DNA of 25,368 bases from DASTDY01 sp035457345 (GCA_035457345.1 DATIBT010000060.1:1-25368); one strand, 5' to 3'. Positions 13,053-20,647 are shown, counted from the stretch's first letter. A program made the numbers and translations. Notes: generated by a model not told the origin, from the letters alone.

Positions 13053-14112
13053 AAGTAATTACCAGCACCAAGATCATTAGCACAACAAAGCCGGTCGCTT
13101 GAATAGCCTCTTCCCGTTCCTTGGTGAGTGGCTTTTTAAGCGCACGAAACAGGAGGGTTACAAATAAACGACCGCCGTCGAGCGCAGGAATCGGCAAGAC
13201 GTTCATGACTGCCAAGGTGAGCGAAATAATACCTATCAAGAACAACACAGGAGTAAGACCAAGGCTACTACTCTGTTGCATGATATTGACGATACCGATT
13301 GGCCCGGCAACGTTTTCGCCCGCTTTTTGGAACTTGCCCGTAAACAAATCGGCAAGAGTCGTGCCTAGGCCTTTAAATGTTTCGTAGGTAAATTGCACAG
13401 TCAGACCGGCACCTACAATGGGCGCGGACCACGTAGCCCGCTGCGTCGATTGTTCAGAGGGCCCAATGCCTACGTATCCCTTGCCGCCCGAATTATCTTT
13501 GTTGAGAGTAACATACACTGTGTTTATCTGGCCGTTACGCTTGTATGCCAGCGGCACGGTTTGTCCGGCGGCGCCTGCGGTCTGCTCGGCAAACCGCTTA
13601 GCACTAGGAATTGGGTCGCCATTAAATGCCAGCAGTTGGTCGCCAACTACAATACCGGCTTTGGCCGCTGGCGAGTCTTTAGTGATTTCACCAGCGCGGA
13701 CAACACCCGCACTCGTGTACGTGTCGTTTGACACGGCGAATTGGTTTGGGAGGATTTTTGGCATGCCCACAAGGGACAGAATGGTAAAGATAAATACGGC
13801 AATCAGCCAGTTCACCACCACGCCCGCAAGCAGAATTTTTGTCTTAGCCAGCAAGCTTGCACCGCCGTACGTGCCTTTACCTGTAGCAGCGTCATGCTCA
13901 CCTTTCAGCTTTACAAAACCGCCTAGCGGCAACCAGTTGATACTATAGAGCGTACCCTTTACTTTTTTACCCCAGGCGCGCGGTGGGAACCCGACACCAA
14001 ACTCTTCTACTTCTACCCCATTTCGCCGGGCAGCGATAGCATGGCCGTATTCGTGCGCCACAATTAAGCCCAGCAACATGAGTATGCCCAGTATAAATAT
14101 TGCAATGTCCAT
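13027..14112 (-). CDS. rseP: Site-2 protease, RseP/MucP family
   Basis: The 361-residue zinc metalloprotease cleaves transmembrane substrates in the membrane. HExxH is at residues 20-24 (HEYGH) in the first helix; EFGVGFPPRAW and INWLPLGGFVKLKGE follow as in the family; one PDZ domain spans about 135-210 (GEITKDSPAAKAGIVVGDQLLAFNG); and the third zinc ligand lies in NVLPIPALDGG (D312). One PDZ rather than the two of E. coli RseP is the common short form. It starts 4 nt after uppS and overlaps the CPBP gene, so the three are one transcription unit. No anti-sigma factor is present in the window to suggest a substrate. Confidence 0.93.
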   Translation of the reverse strand: MDIAIFILGILMLLGLIVAHEYGHAIAARRNGVEVEEFGVGFPPRAWGKKVKGTLYSINWLPLGGFVKLKGEHDAATGKGTYGGASLLAKTKILLAGVVVNWLIAVFIFTILSLVGMPKILPNQFAVSNDTYTSAGVVRAGEITKDSPAAKAGIVVGDQLLAFNGDPIPSAKRFAEQTAGAAGQTVPLAYKRNGQINTVYVTLNKDNSGGKGYVGIGPSEQSTQRATWSAPIVGAGLTVQFTYETFKGLGTTLADLFTGKFQKAGENVAGPIGIVNIMQQSSSLGLTPVLFLIGIISLTLAVMNVLPIPALDGGRLFVTLLFRALKKPLTKEREEAIQATGFVVLMILVLVITFVDVRRFF

Positions 14113-14116
14113 CTAG

Positions 14117-14809
14117 TTAATTTCCCCCAAACCGGCGTTGGCGCTTAGCGTATTCATTAATTATTGTATCAATATCTGCGGGTGTGATGTCAGGCCAATT
14201 TTTGTCCATGAATAAAAATTCGCTATATGCAGCCCGCCATAACATAAAATTACTGAGGCGCTGTTCGCCGCTAGTACGCACCAACAAATCTATATCTGGA
14301 ATATCTGGGGCGTATAACCGCTCACGGATTGTCTGAGGCGTAATTTCTACCCCTTCATTCGCGCATTGCTGCGCGGCTTGGGCAATTTCTACCTGGCCAC
14401 CGTAGTTAAAACAAAAAGCTACAGTGGATCGTTTGAAATGCTTCGTCTTTTCTTCGGCCTCTTCAATCGCCTCTCGCACTTTATCAGAAAGGCCTTCACG
14501 CGTGCCCAGTACCCGTACACGGGCCTGGTGGTTGGCAATTATTTTGAGGTCATCTTTTAGTACCTGAACAGCCAGGTTCATAAGCCTCCCAACTTCGTCT
14601 TGCGACCGTTTCCAATTTTCGGTCGAAAAGACGTAGAAGGTAATGAACTTCACCCCTCTGTCGACAAGCACGGGCAAAATCTCTTTTAATACATTGTGGC
14701 CGGCTAAATGGCCTTCGTATGTGGGCAGCCCATGCCCTTTTGCCCAGCGCCGGTTGCCATCAACAATAAACCCAATGTGTGTCGGTATGACTGGCTGCTC
14801 GGTGTCCAT
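14117..14809 (-). CDS. uppS: Undecaprenyl (isoprenyl) diphosphate synthase
   Basis: The 230-residue cis-prenyltransferase makes the C55 lipid carrier for peptidoglycan and glycan assembly at the membrane. The N-terminus carries HIGFIVDGNRRWAKGHG, with the catalytic Asp at 17 in DGNRRW, followed by HLAGH. YVFSTENWKR and the C-terminal signature RTSGEQRLSNFMLWRAAYSE (isopentenyl diphosphate binding) are intact, then the final FMDKNWPDI. Length is typical. The ATG at 14809 lies 14 nt after frr and lacks an SD. cdsA and dxr, which usually separate uppS from rseP in bacteria, are absent, in keeping with a reduced lipid and isoprenoid metabolism and an external precursor supply (inference). Confidence 0.95.
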   Translation of the reverse strand: MDTEQPVIPTHIGFIVDGNRRWAKGHGLPTYEGHLAGHNVLKEILPVLVDRGVKFITFYVFSTENWKRSQDEVGRLMNLAVQVLKDDLKIIANHQARVRVLGTREGLSDKVREAIEEAEEKTKHFKRSTVAFCFNYGGQVEIAQAAQQCANEGVEITPQTIRERLYAPDIPDIDLLVRTSGEQRLSNFMLWRAAYSEFLFMDKNWPDITPADIDTIINEYAKRQRRFGGN

Positions 14810-14823
14810 ACTGAGGCAATCTC

Positions 14824-15378
14824 TTATACCGTCATTATTTCGTGTTCTTTTGCTTTGCTGGCTGTGTCGAGCTTAGCCTGCATGTCGCGCATGGTGTCGT
14901 CTAGGCCTTTTTCTATGCGCTTTACGTCGTCTTCGCTGAGCGTCTTGGCTTCTTTTTTAGCTTTGGCGTCGCGGAGCGCGTCATGGCGGACGTTGCGCAA
15001 AGCAACGCGGGCATCCTCTATCTTGGCATTGAGTTGCTTAACGATCTCCTGGCGGCGTTCAGTAGTGAGCGGCGGAATAGTTACACGCACCACGCGGCCG
15101 TCGTCACTTGGGTTGAGGCCGAGCGTCTGATTGTCACGTATAGCAGCTACCACAGCTTGCAGGTTAGTTGGATCAAAGGGGTTAATAAGAAGTTGTTGTG
15201 GTTCAGGTACGGTAATAGTGGCGACCTGAATGAGCGGCATTTTGCTACCGTATGCCTCAACCATAACGCCGTCAAGCATACCAGGGTTGGCGCGGCCAGT
15301 ACGCAATTTTTTGATTTCATCTTCAAAGTGTTGCAGCGCCTGCTGCATGCGGGTTTCATAAGGCTTTGTGTCGAACAT
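14824..15378 (-). CDS. frr: Ribosome recycling factor
   Basis: The 184-residue protein splits the post-termination ribosome together with EF-G. Length and sequence fit: KLRTGRANPGMLDGVMVEAYGSKMPL near the N-terminus, ITVPEPQQLLINPFD, IPPLTTERRQEIVKQLN and the C-terminal coiled-coil arm with RNVRHDALRDAKA. The SD AAGGAG lies 7 nt before the ATG at 15378. It heads the frr-uppS-rseP-CPBP run; a possible -10 (TATTAT) lies about 20 nt further upstream on the minus strand. In most bacteria pyrH precedes frr after tsf; here a plus-strand GC-rich gene and a helix-turn-helix gene occupy that position. Confidence 0.96.
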   Translation of the reverse strand: MFDTKPYETRMQQALQHFEDEIKKLRTGRANPGMLDGVMVEAYGSKMPLIQVATITVPEPQQLLINPFDPTNLQAVVAAIRDNQTLGLNPSDDGRVVRVTIPPLTTERRQEIVKQLNAKIEDARVALRNVRHDALRDAKAKKEAKTLSEDDVKRIEKGLDDTMRDMQAKLDTASKAKEHEIMTV

Positions 15379-15427
15379 TCATAACTCCTTGCGTACCATA
15401 ATAACAGATTACCCCTTGGGTGAAATA

Positions 15428-15456
15428 TTGCATAATTTAAAGAAATATGGTATTAT
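15428..15456 (+). promoter_or_regulatory. Promoter for the membrane protein gene at 15494-16267
   Basis: TTGCAT (15428-15433) and TATTAT (15451-15456) with a 17-bp spacer made almost entirely of A and T, in sharp contrast to the GC-rich gene that follows. Confidence 0.7.
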
Positions 15457-15493
15457 TTTGTTTATCCGACACTCTGTTACTGGAGCGTGGCAC

Positions 15494-16267
15494 ATGAACA
15501 GTACCAACCCCAAGCGTCGCGGAACCGCGCGCATGATCCTGGCGTTCATCCCCCTGGTGTGCGCCCTGCCGGCCGTTATCGCCGCCTTCCGGAACGACCC
15601 CGTACAAACGATGACGATCACCGGCGCGGTGGTCAGCGTTCTCATCAGCATCTTCGCAGTATGCATGCCCTTTATGGGATACACCCGCCGCAGCTTCATC
15701 GCTGGGCTGGTGGCCTGTACGAGCATGAGCAGCGCGTTCAGCACCTACGTGTGGTGGCCGCAATCGGACACCGCCCTCTACGTCGCTATCGCGCTGGCCC
15801 TAATCGGTTCCACCGCGTTGGTGACCTTCATACCGCTTGTCTGGTCCGATTCGGACCCGGAGGCGTCGCAGAAGGCATCCGCACCCCGCGAGGTCACCGG
15901 CCCCCGTCCACCCCAGTGGGTGGTGCTGGGTATCCGGGTGTTCAATGACAACGTACGGCCGAACTCGACCGCCAACACGGTCGGCGAACTGCCGCTGTTC
16001 AGTGGCCGGTTCCTGGCAAGGCCGAACGTAGAATTGAACCAGCGGTTCGGCAGCCTGTGGGCCCTCGTGACCTGCGACACGCTGCTGACCGATGAAGACA
16101 CCGGCCTCTACCTCTACAACGAGCCCGGCCACTACTGTCTGTTGGTCGCGAGCGACGTGAAGGAGGAGCTTGCGAAGTTCGACCCGAACACGCCGCTCGA
16201 CCTGGGCAACTCGGCGATCACGGCTCGGGTCTACCTCCGCAACCGAGAGGCGCCCGCCACAAAGTAA
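15494..16267 (+). CDS. GC-rich four-helix membrane protein, unknown function
   Basis: Not recognised. The 257-residue product begins MNSTNPKRRGTARM, has four predicted transmembrane helices (about 14-33, 42-62, 66-86 and 92-116) with a basic N-terminus on the inside, and a soluble C-terminal domain of about 140 residues (from about 140) containing PQWVVLGIRVFND, ELPLFSGRFLARP and YLYNEPGHYCLLVAS. The frame extends upstream, but the ATG at 15494 is chosen: GGAG lies 8 nt before it and the promoter lies 37 nt before it. It runs against the direction of all essential genes around it, between frr and tsf. A GC hairpin and then a shared bidirectional terminator follow. Strongly GC-rich, likely foreign. 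Confidence 0.75.
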   Translation: MNSTNPKRRGTARMILAFIPLVCALPAVIAAFRNDPVQTMTITGAVVSVLISIFAVCMPFMGYTRRSFIAGLVACTSMSSAFSTYVWWPQSDTALYVAIALALIGSTALVTFIPLVWSDSDPEASQKASAPREVTGPRPPQWVVLGIRVFNDNVRPNSTANTVGELPLFSGRFLARPNVELNQRFGSLWALVTCDTLLTDEDTGLYLYNEPGHYCLLVASDVKEELAKFDPNTPLDLGNSAITARVYLRNREAPATK

Positions 16268-16278
16268 CACCGTCGGAA

Positions 16279-16316
16279 GCCCCGGCCGCACACTCATTTC
16301 TGTGCAGCGCCGGGGC
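16279..16316 (+). terminator. GC-rich hairpin after the gene at 15494-16267
   Basis: GCCCCGGC (16279-16286) and GCCGGGGC (16309-16316) form a perfect 8-bp stem, with GCAC and GTGC pairing further in. It starts 11 nt past the stop. No U-tract. Confidence 0.6.
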
Positions 16317-16332
16317 AACGACTCGTATTATC

Positions 16333-16370
16333 TATATAAAAAGACTCGCTCAGGCGGGTCTTTTTATATA
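16333..16370. terminator. Bidirectional terminator between convergent genes
   Basis: A 17-bp stem (16333-16349 with 16354-16370, core AAGACTCGC with GCGGGTCTT) around TCAG, flanked by A and T tracts. It serves both the membrane protein gene (plus) and the helix-turn-helix gene (minus). Confidence 0.85.
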
Positions 16371-16380
16371 CAAGTTTCAC

Positions 16381-16413
16381 GGGTGGCGCGACGACACTAC
16401 TGCCACGCCACCC
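16381..16413 (-). terminator. GC-rich hairpin after the helix-turn-helix gene
   Basis: GGGTGGCG (16381-16388) and CGCCACCC (16406-16413) form a perfect 8-bp stem, 12 nt past the stop at 16425. No U-tract of its own; the shared terminator at 16333-16370 follows. Confidence 0.6.
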
Positions 16414-16424
16414 AGGTCTTTCCA

Positions 16425-17654
16425 CTACCCCACATCGATGGGACGATGATAGTCCCCGCCAAGCTTACGCTCCCACAGCCGTATGTAAGCGGCTACCTTG
16501 GTCATCAAAAACCGAAGCTCTCGGCGCCCCTTATACGAGGGAAGGCGCACGCCCATTAGTACGCCGCTCTCCCACAAAGCTTCAACCTGGGCAATATCCG
16601 CGCCAACGAGTAAGTCTGCGAGCTCTTCCCCGCTCACCAGGTCGACCTTGCCGTTCATGCGTGTCGCAACCCAACTGGCGGCGGCCGCTTCGTCGTTGAT
16701 GTTAGAATTAGCCGCAACATAGGCAACGAGGCAGTCTAGTGCGGGGCACTGGCCAGGCAACCGATCCTGATGTCCTCCGCACAGGAAGCCGCTGACCACC
16801 CAACTGCGTACGGTGCCGCGTGGGACGTCAAATAGCTCCGCAATCTGGTCAAAGCTCCACCTAAAATACCTATCCACGTCACTGGCCAACATAAGAACAT
16901 TGCCGCCCATGGTGCGAATGTGAGGAACTTGCTTGGACTGCACAATGTCGCGCACTCTGCCATAGTCCATGTTACGCTTGACGTCTATATCACTCACCGA
17001 CAGCACTTCCTCGGATTGGCTCAGGCGCCGCGTCATCCAAGCTTCCGGATCGACGAACGACGGGAGCAGACGCCCTTCCTCGCCCAGCAAATCCAGGACA
17101 CTCGTGCGCAGGATTTTCGTATCCCGGCCACCATCGTTCGGTTTGACGGCCAAATGGCCGGCGTTTATCATCCTGTCTAACAGGCCACGCCCTATGCAGA
17201 GCACCCTTGCAGCCTGCGCTGGGCTCAACCAGTCGACCCCCGCCCGTTCTGCAACGCACTCTGCCAAGGATTCGGCCGTCACGAGAATTTTACTGCGCGT
17301 CAACCTAATATACGCGAGCTTCCCGGCCTTCAAGAGACGACCCAGCGGTGTGGAAGTAATACCGAGCACATCTGCGGCGTCAGTAAAGGTCACCAGCAAG
17401 TTCGGATTATCTAACAGTTCGACGATGGTCGGGATCGGATGTTCGCCAAATCCAAAGGCGTGTTCGCGCAGAAATGCGTCTAACGTGGTATCCCAATAAA
17501 AATGACTGAGGGGGCCAAACGCGAGCCCGTTAATCCTTCGCCTGACGTCAGAGTCGAACATCCCAGCGTTACGCCACTTAATCAACGAGTTCCTACTAGC
17601 ACGGAACGGCACACGAAGTTCGCTCTCGGCAATCAGCCGGTTTCCCTCACTCAC
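16425..17654 (-). CDS. Tandem helix-turn-helix protein (about six units)
   Basis: The 409-residue product seems to consist of repeated excisionase- or MerR-like winged-helix units and little else. Units at about residues 9-65, 87-135 (FTDAADVLGITSTPLGRLLK), 142-192 (LSPAQAARVLCIGRGLLDRM), 217-265 (LSVSDIDVKRNMDYGRVRDI), 265-315 (WSFDQIAELFDVPRGTVRSW) and 338-392 (LVSGEELADLLVGADIAQVE) each start with a hydrophobic strand or helix, an alanine or leucine pair, a turn and a recognition-helix-like segment, then a short wing (for example KLAYIRLTRSKILVT). No catalytic domain is visible. A GTG start at 17654 is supported by AAGGAG 9 nt upstream. It is monocistronic, after the tsf terminator, with a GC hairpin at its end. 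Role probably DNA binding; target unknown. Confidence 0.7.
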   Translation of the reverse strand: MSEGNRLIAESELRVPFRASRNSLIKWRNAGMFDSDVRRRINGLAFGPLSHFYWDTTLDAFLREHAFGFGEHPIPTIVELLDNPNLLVTFTDAADVLGITSTPLGRLLKAGKLAYIRLTRSKILVTAESLAECVAERAGVDWLSPAQAARVLCIGRGLLDRMINAGHLAVKPNDGGRDTKILRTSVLDLLGEEGRLLPSFVDPEAWMTRRLSQSEEVLSVSDIDVKRNMDYGRVRDIVQSKQVPHIRTMGGNVLMLASDVDRYFRWSFDQIAELFDVPRGTVRSWVVSGFLCGGHQDRLPGQCPALDCLVAYVAANSNINDEAAAASWVATRMNGKVDLVSGEELADLLVGADIAQVEALWESGVLMGVRLPSYKGRRELRFLMTKVAAYIRLWERKLGGDYHRPIDVG

Positions 17655-17700
17655 TCCATCTCCTTGAGGTGCAGGTTAAACCATACACCAAGCTTGCACA

Positions 17701-17731
17701 AAAAAATCTCCTTATGCAAGGAGACTTTTTT
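17701..17731. terminator. Bidirectional terminator after tsf
   Basis: TCTCCTT (17707-17713) and AAGGAGA (17718-17724) around ATGC, flanked by A6 and T6. It ends the rpsB-tsf transcript on the minus strand. Confidence 0.85.
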
Positions 17732-17746
17732 GTTTTCGGCGCTGGA

Positions 17747-18343
17747 CTATTCTGTTACGCCAAGTTCAAAGCGCACCATACGGCGCACTACAATGTTTTC
17801 GCCAAGCTTGGCAACAGAGCCTTTAATTAAGGTGCCGACCGTTTCGTCTGGATTCTTAATGAAGGGTTGGTCGAGCAAACACTGTTCAGCAAAATATTTG
17901 CTCAGCATGCCTTCTACGATCTTGCCAGCAATGTTTTCTGGCTTGCCCTCTGCTTTTACTTTCTCGGTAAATTCGGCGGCTTTGGCTTCGCGTACGTCCG
18001 CAGGAATGTCTTCGGAGCTAACGTAAACAGGGTTACTGGCAGCAACATGCATAGCAATGTCGTGCACAAGGTTTTTAAAGTCGTCAGTGCGGGCTACAAA
18101 GTCGGTTTCGCAGTTAACCTCTACCATGGCGCCAATACGCGCACCGTGCACGTAGGCTTCTACCAAACCCTGGCTAGCTTCGCGCTCACCGCGCTTTTCA
18201 GCTTTGGTGAGGCCTTTTTTGCGCATTTCGGCGAGGGCTTTGTCGAAGTCCCCTTCGGCTTCCTCTAGGGCACGCTTGGCGTCGGTCAAGCCAACACCGG
18301 TGAGCTCTTTGAGTTTTTTAACTTCGTCGAGTGATACTGCCAT
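17747..18343 (-). CDS. tsf: Elongation factor Ts, short form
   Basis: The 198-residue protein exchanges GDP for GTP on EF-Tu. The N-terminal UBA-like domain has KKLKELTGVGLTDAKRALEE, and the core has the conserved NCETDFVARTDDF. The short length, with one core subdomain rather than the two of E. coli EF-Ts (283 residues), is like the Thermus form and common in small genomes. The C-terminus contains LIKGSVAKLGENIVVRRMVR. The start codon follows the rpsB stop with no gap (TAAATG), and an SD (GGGGGAG) lies within the end of rpsB. A bidirectional terminator follows, so rpsB-tsf is a two-gene operon and pyrH is missing after it. Confidence 0.96.
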   Translation of the reverse strand: MAVSLDEVKKLKELTGVGLTDAKRALEEAEGDFDKALAEMRKKGLTKAEKRGEREASQGLVEAYVHGARIGAMVEVNCETDFVARTDDFKNLVHDIAMHVAASNPVYVSSEDIPADVREAKAAEFTEKVKAEGKPENIAGKIVEGMLSKYFAEQCLLDQPFIKNPDETVGTLIKGSVAKLGENIVVRRMVRFELGVTE

Positions 18344-19063
18344 TTACTCCCCCTTTTTGTCGCCTGCGCCCTTACGGCTGGCAACGCCCTCGGCAACAGC
18401 TTGTTTTACGTAGTCAGTAATAAGTTGCAGGCTCTTAATTGCGTCGTCGTTTGCCGGGATAACATAGTCAGCCATGGCCGGGTCAGCGTTAGTGTCAACA
18501 ATGGCAACAACGGGAACTTTCAGGCGGCGAGCTTCTTTAACGGCGTTTTCGTCGGCAACAACATCTGTTACAAACACAACGCCAGGCTGGCCGTTTAGGT
18601 CTTTAATGCCACCGTATTTCTGATTGAGCAGGTCAATTTCTTCTTGGAAGCGTTGGATCTCAAGCTTGTTATAGCGGCCGGCAAGCTCGCCAGATAGCAT
18701 GCGGCTTTCCAGGCTCTTGAGGTGCTTAATGCGGGCGCTTGTAGTAGCCACGTTGGTGAGCATGCCGCCCATCCAGCGTTCGGTGACAAACGGCATTTTT
18801 ACTTCTTCGGCAGCAGCACGGACAATATCTTTTGCCTGACGCTTAGTACCAACAAACAGTACTTGCTTGCCAGAAGCGACCGACTTGGTAATAAACGGAA
18901 GCGCGGCCTCAAGGCCTTCAACCGTTTTTGTCAGGTCGATAATGTGGCTGCCAGCGCGCTTGCTGTGAATGTACTGGCCCATTTTAGGGTGCCAGCGGCT
19001 TGTTTTGTGCCCAAAGTGGGCGCCTGCCTGCAGCAGGTCTTTAATATCTACGGCGACTGCCAT
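18344..19063 (-). CDS. rpsB: Ribosomal protein S2
   Basis: The 239-residue 30S subunit protein shows the family signature throughout: IKDLLQAGAHFGHKTSRWHP at the N-terminus, IHSKRAGSHIIDL, VLFVGTKRQAKDIVRAAAEE, RWMGGMLTN and PGVVFVTDVVADENAVKEARR, then VVAIVDTNADP and YVIPANDDAIKSL. Length is normal. The ATG at 19063 has a long purine SD (GGAAGGAGAAGG). A TAGACA-N17-TACACT promoter lies about 95 nt upstream, so the leader is about 80 nt and could hold a regulatory structure. In many bacteria S2 controls this operon through its leader; I cannot confirm that here. It forms an operon with tsf. Confidence 0.97.
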   Translation of the reverse strand: MAVAVDIKDLLQAGAHFGHKTSRWHPKMGQYIHSKRAGSHIIDLTKTVEGLEAALPFITKSVASGKQVLFVGTKRQAKDIVRAAAEEVKMPFVTERWMGGMLTNVATTSARIKHLKSLESRMLSGELAGRYNKLEIQRFQEEIDLLNQKYGGIKDLNGQPGVVFVTDVVADENAVKEARRLKVPVVAIVDTNADPAMADYVIPANDDAIKSLQLITDYVKQAVAEGVASRKGAGDKKGE

Positions 19064-19149
19064 AAATCCTTCTCCTTCCTCTGTGCTTACCCGTAGTCGG
19101 GAGGATTATCCGCGCATCAGAGTGTGTCGTTAAATTTGAATACCCGTTT

Positions 19150-19178
19150 AGTGTATCTGATTCGCCTCTGTTTGTCTA
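19150..19178 (-). promoter_or_regulatory. Promoter of rpsB-tsf
   Basis: TAGACA (19173-19178) and TACACT (19150-19155) on the minus strand, 17-bp spacer. It is arranged back to back with the promoter of the gene at 19255. Confidence 0.6.
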
Positions 19179-19185
19179 GAGGTGG

Positions 19186-19214
19186 TTGCTAAAATAATAA
19201 AATTCTTGTAAAAT
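19186..19214 (+). promoter_or_regulatory. Promoter for the gene at 19255-19974
   Basis: TTGCTA (19186-19191) and TAAAAT (19209-19214) with a 17-bp, almost pure A/T spacer. The same TTGCTA-N17 arrangement precedes the TerD-like gene. Confidence 0.7.
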
Positions 19215-19254
19215 ATATTAGCCCTATCGTCAACACGCATAAGGAGCGTGGGCA

Positions 19255-19974
19255 TTGAGTACAGGAACCGTTGGCCGGATTGTGCGGCGGGAAATCGCCC
19301 GCATGCTGGCCGCAAACGAGACCAACCGGCACGAGCCGGAGTCGGCGCCGGGCGAGCTCGACGCGCTCATTTCGGAGCGCACCGCGCTGTTGACAGCCAT
19401 GCTGTCGCCCAGGGATGCAGACGCGGCCCGCGACGATCTGCTCGACCTCACAGCCATTGAGATCGAGATCATCGCGGCCACGGTCACGCTGTGGCCCGAC
19501 CCGCTACTAAGTTTCGACGAGCGGATCGAAAAGATCCTGAAGCGGCTCTCGCGTTTCCACACCGACCTCGCCGGCACACCGCTGACGGCGCAGGAGAAAG
19601 AACGCATCCACAAAGATCTGCGCGTCGCCCTTGAACTGAATCAGCTCGGGGAAGCCGCGCTCAAGATCTGCGAGCTGGCTGTTGACAAGGCCTTCGATCT
19701 CGAAGGCCACGAGGCGACCAGCGAACAGCGCCGAGAGGCGTCGCAGGTGCTCCTGCACCTGGCGGTGAGGTTCCAGGCGGCGGCCGTTGCCGAAAGGCGC
19801 GCACAAACGGCGCTGAGCATGCGAACCCTGCTGGTCGACTGGCTAGTCGAGCAAGGCATCGTCGAGCTGGGGCTCTCGTGGATCGAGGGCGCCCTGGAGT
19901 CGCTGTTTGAGCCCCTGCTCAACGGCGAATTCATTCGCCCCCAGACCCCTATGACCGAGGGCGAAGGGGGCTAA
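19255..19974 (+). CDS. GC-rich helical protein, unknown function
   Basis: Not recognised. The 239-residue product is soluble, strongly charged and predicted to be mostly alpha-helical, with leucine-rich amphipathic stretches (LISERTALLTAML, IEKILKRLSRFHTDLAG, LLVDWLVEQGIVELGLSWI) and one cysteine (ALKICEL). No signal peptide or membrane helix. The start is taken as TTG at 19255: AAGGAG ends 8 nt before it. The sequence GGAGCGTGG before the start is shared with the gene at 15494. The promoter is AT-rich, and the gene ends in a stem-loop of about 60 nt. It is a single-gene GC-rich unit transcribed away from rpsB. Start uncertainty is the main caveat, since no ATG is near. Confidence 0.7.
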   Translation: MSTGTVGRIVRREIARMLAANETNRHEPESAPGELDALISERTALLTAMLSPRDADAARDDLLDLTAIEIEIIAATVTLWPDPLLSFDERIEKILKRLSRFHTDLAGTPLTAQEKERIHKDLRVALELNQLGEAALKICELAVDKAFDLEGHEATSEQRREASQVLLHLAVRFQAAAVAERRAQTALSMRTLLVDWLVEQGIVELGLSWIEGALESLFEPLLNGEFIRPQTPMTEGEGG

Positions 19975-19983
19975 GGCCCGCAT

Positions 19984-20044
19984 GAAAGAGGCCGCAGGAA
20001 GGGCCATCCCTTCCCTGCCGCGCCCTTTCCTGCGGGCCTCTTTC
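19984..20044 (+). terminator. Long hairpin after the gene at 19255-19974
   Basis: GAAAGAGGC at 19984 and GGGCCTCTTTC ending at 20044 close a stem of about 22 positions with small bulges, through CGCAGGAA with TTCCTGCG and GGGC with GCCC. It starts 10 nt past the stop. No U-tract. Confidence 0.65.
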
Positions 20045-20054
20045 AATATCTGCA

Positions 20055-20101
20055 CAAAAAACGAGCCCGGGTATGCAGCGCCATTGCACTGCACCCCGGG
20101 C
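20055..20101 (-). terminator. Intrinsic terminator of the gene at 20118-20555
   Basis: GCCCGGGGTGCAG and CTGCATACCCGGGC (minus-strand reading) pair with one small bulge around a 10-nt loop, then TCG and six T residues. It combines a long GC stem with a native-type U-tract. Confidence 0.8.
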
Positions 20102-20117
20102 ATTTCCGTCTCGGCCG

Positions 20118-20555
20118 TCAATAAGTGGCGGGATTCCTGCGAGGACGCCAGCCGGCAGCCAGCCGTTTGCGCCGTTTGATAGCGGCGGCGCGTTGCTGGA
20201 GTGTCTGCAGGGGCGGCACCCGCTTCCTGCTGATTGTCACCTCAAGCCGCCTATCGACCACCCGCGAGTATCGCTGGAGGGTCGAAAGACGAGCCTCACC
20301 CATTTCCCGCTCCAACTTCCGCACCGCCCGCGGTACTTTGTACCACGCCATGGCCCAGTGCCACAGCCCATGGTACCAACGCACACGGCGTCTCCAGGGC
20401 CGCAGCCCCATTTTGTCGTACACCTGCCAGACCGAGAAACCCCCCACAATGCGCATGCCCACCAATTGGGATGCCAACATACGGCGAATCTCATCATCGG
20501 ACGGCGGAGGTGGCAGCATGACAGGCCGCTGACGAGGCTTTAGCCGATTCGGCAT
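20118..20555 (-). CDS. Small Arg-rich basic protein, unknown function
   Basis: Not recognised. The 145-residue product is very basic, with arginine and lysine spread over both ends (MPNRLKPRQRP, KRRKRLAAGWRPRRNP) and a central Trp-rich helix region (WRRRVRWYHGLWHWAMAWYKVPRAVRKLE). No signal peptide; the Trp-rich segment could associate with a membrane surface or with nucleic acid. Both are guesses. The ATG at 20555 has a moderate SD (AGAAGGTG). A TTTCAA-N16-TATAGT promoter lies upstream, and a GC-stem U6 terminator lies 17 nt after the stop. Codon use is GC-rich. It converges with the gene at 19255. Confidence reflects expression signals more than protein content. Confidence 0.65.
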   Translation of the reverse strand: MPNRLKPRQRPVMLPPPPSDDEIRRMLASQLVGMRIVGGFSVWQVYDKMGLRPWRRRVRWYHGLWHWAMAWYKVPRAVRKLEREMGEARLSTLQRYSRVVDRRLEVTISRKRVPPLQTLQQRAAAIKRRKRLAAGWRPRRNPATY

Positions 20556-20590
20556 AAAGCATCACCTTCTCTCTCAGTCGAGTTAAAAAA

Positions 20591-20618
20591 ACTATACTAT
20601 CTATTAATAACTTTGAAA
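20591..20618 (-). promoter_or_regulatory. Promoter for the Arg-rich protein gene
   Basis: TTTCAA (20613-20618) and TATAGT (20591-20596) on the minus strand, 16-bp AT-rich spacer. The -35 is weak. Confidence 0.4.
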
Positions 20619-20647
20619 AGGAACGCAACGCCCTCCCTCGCCGCCCC

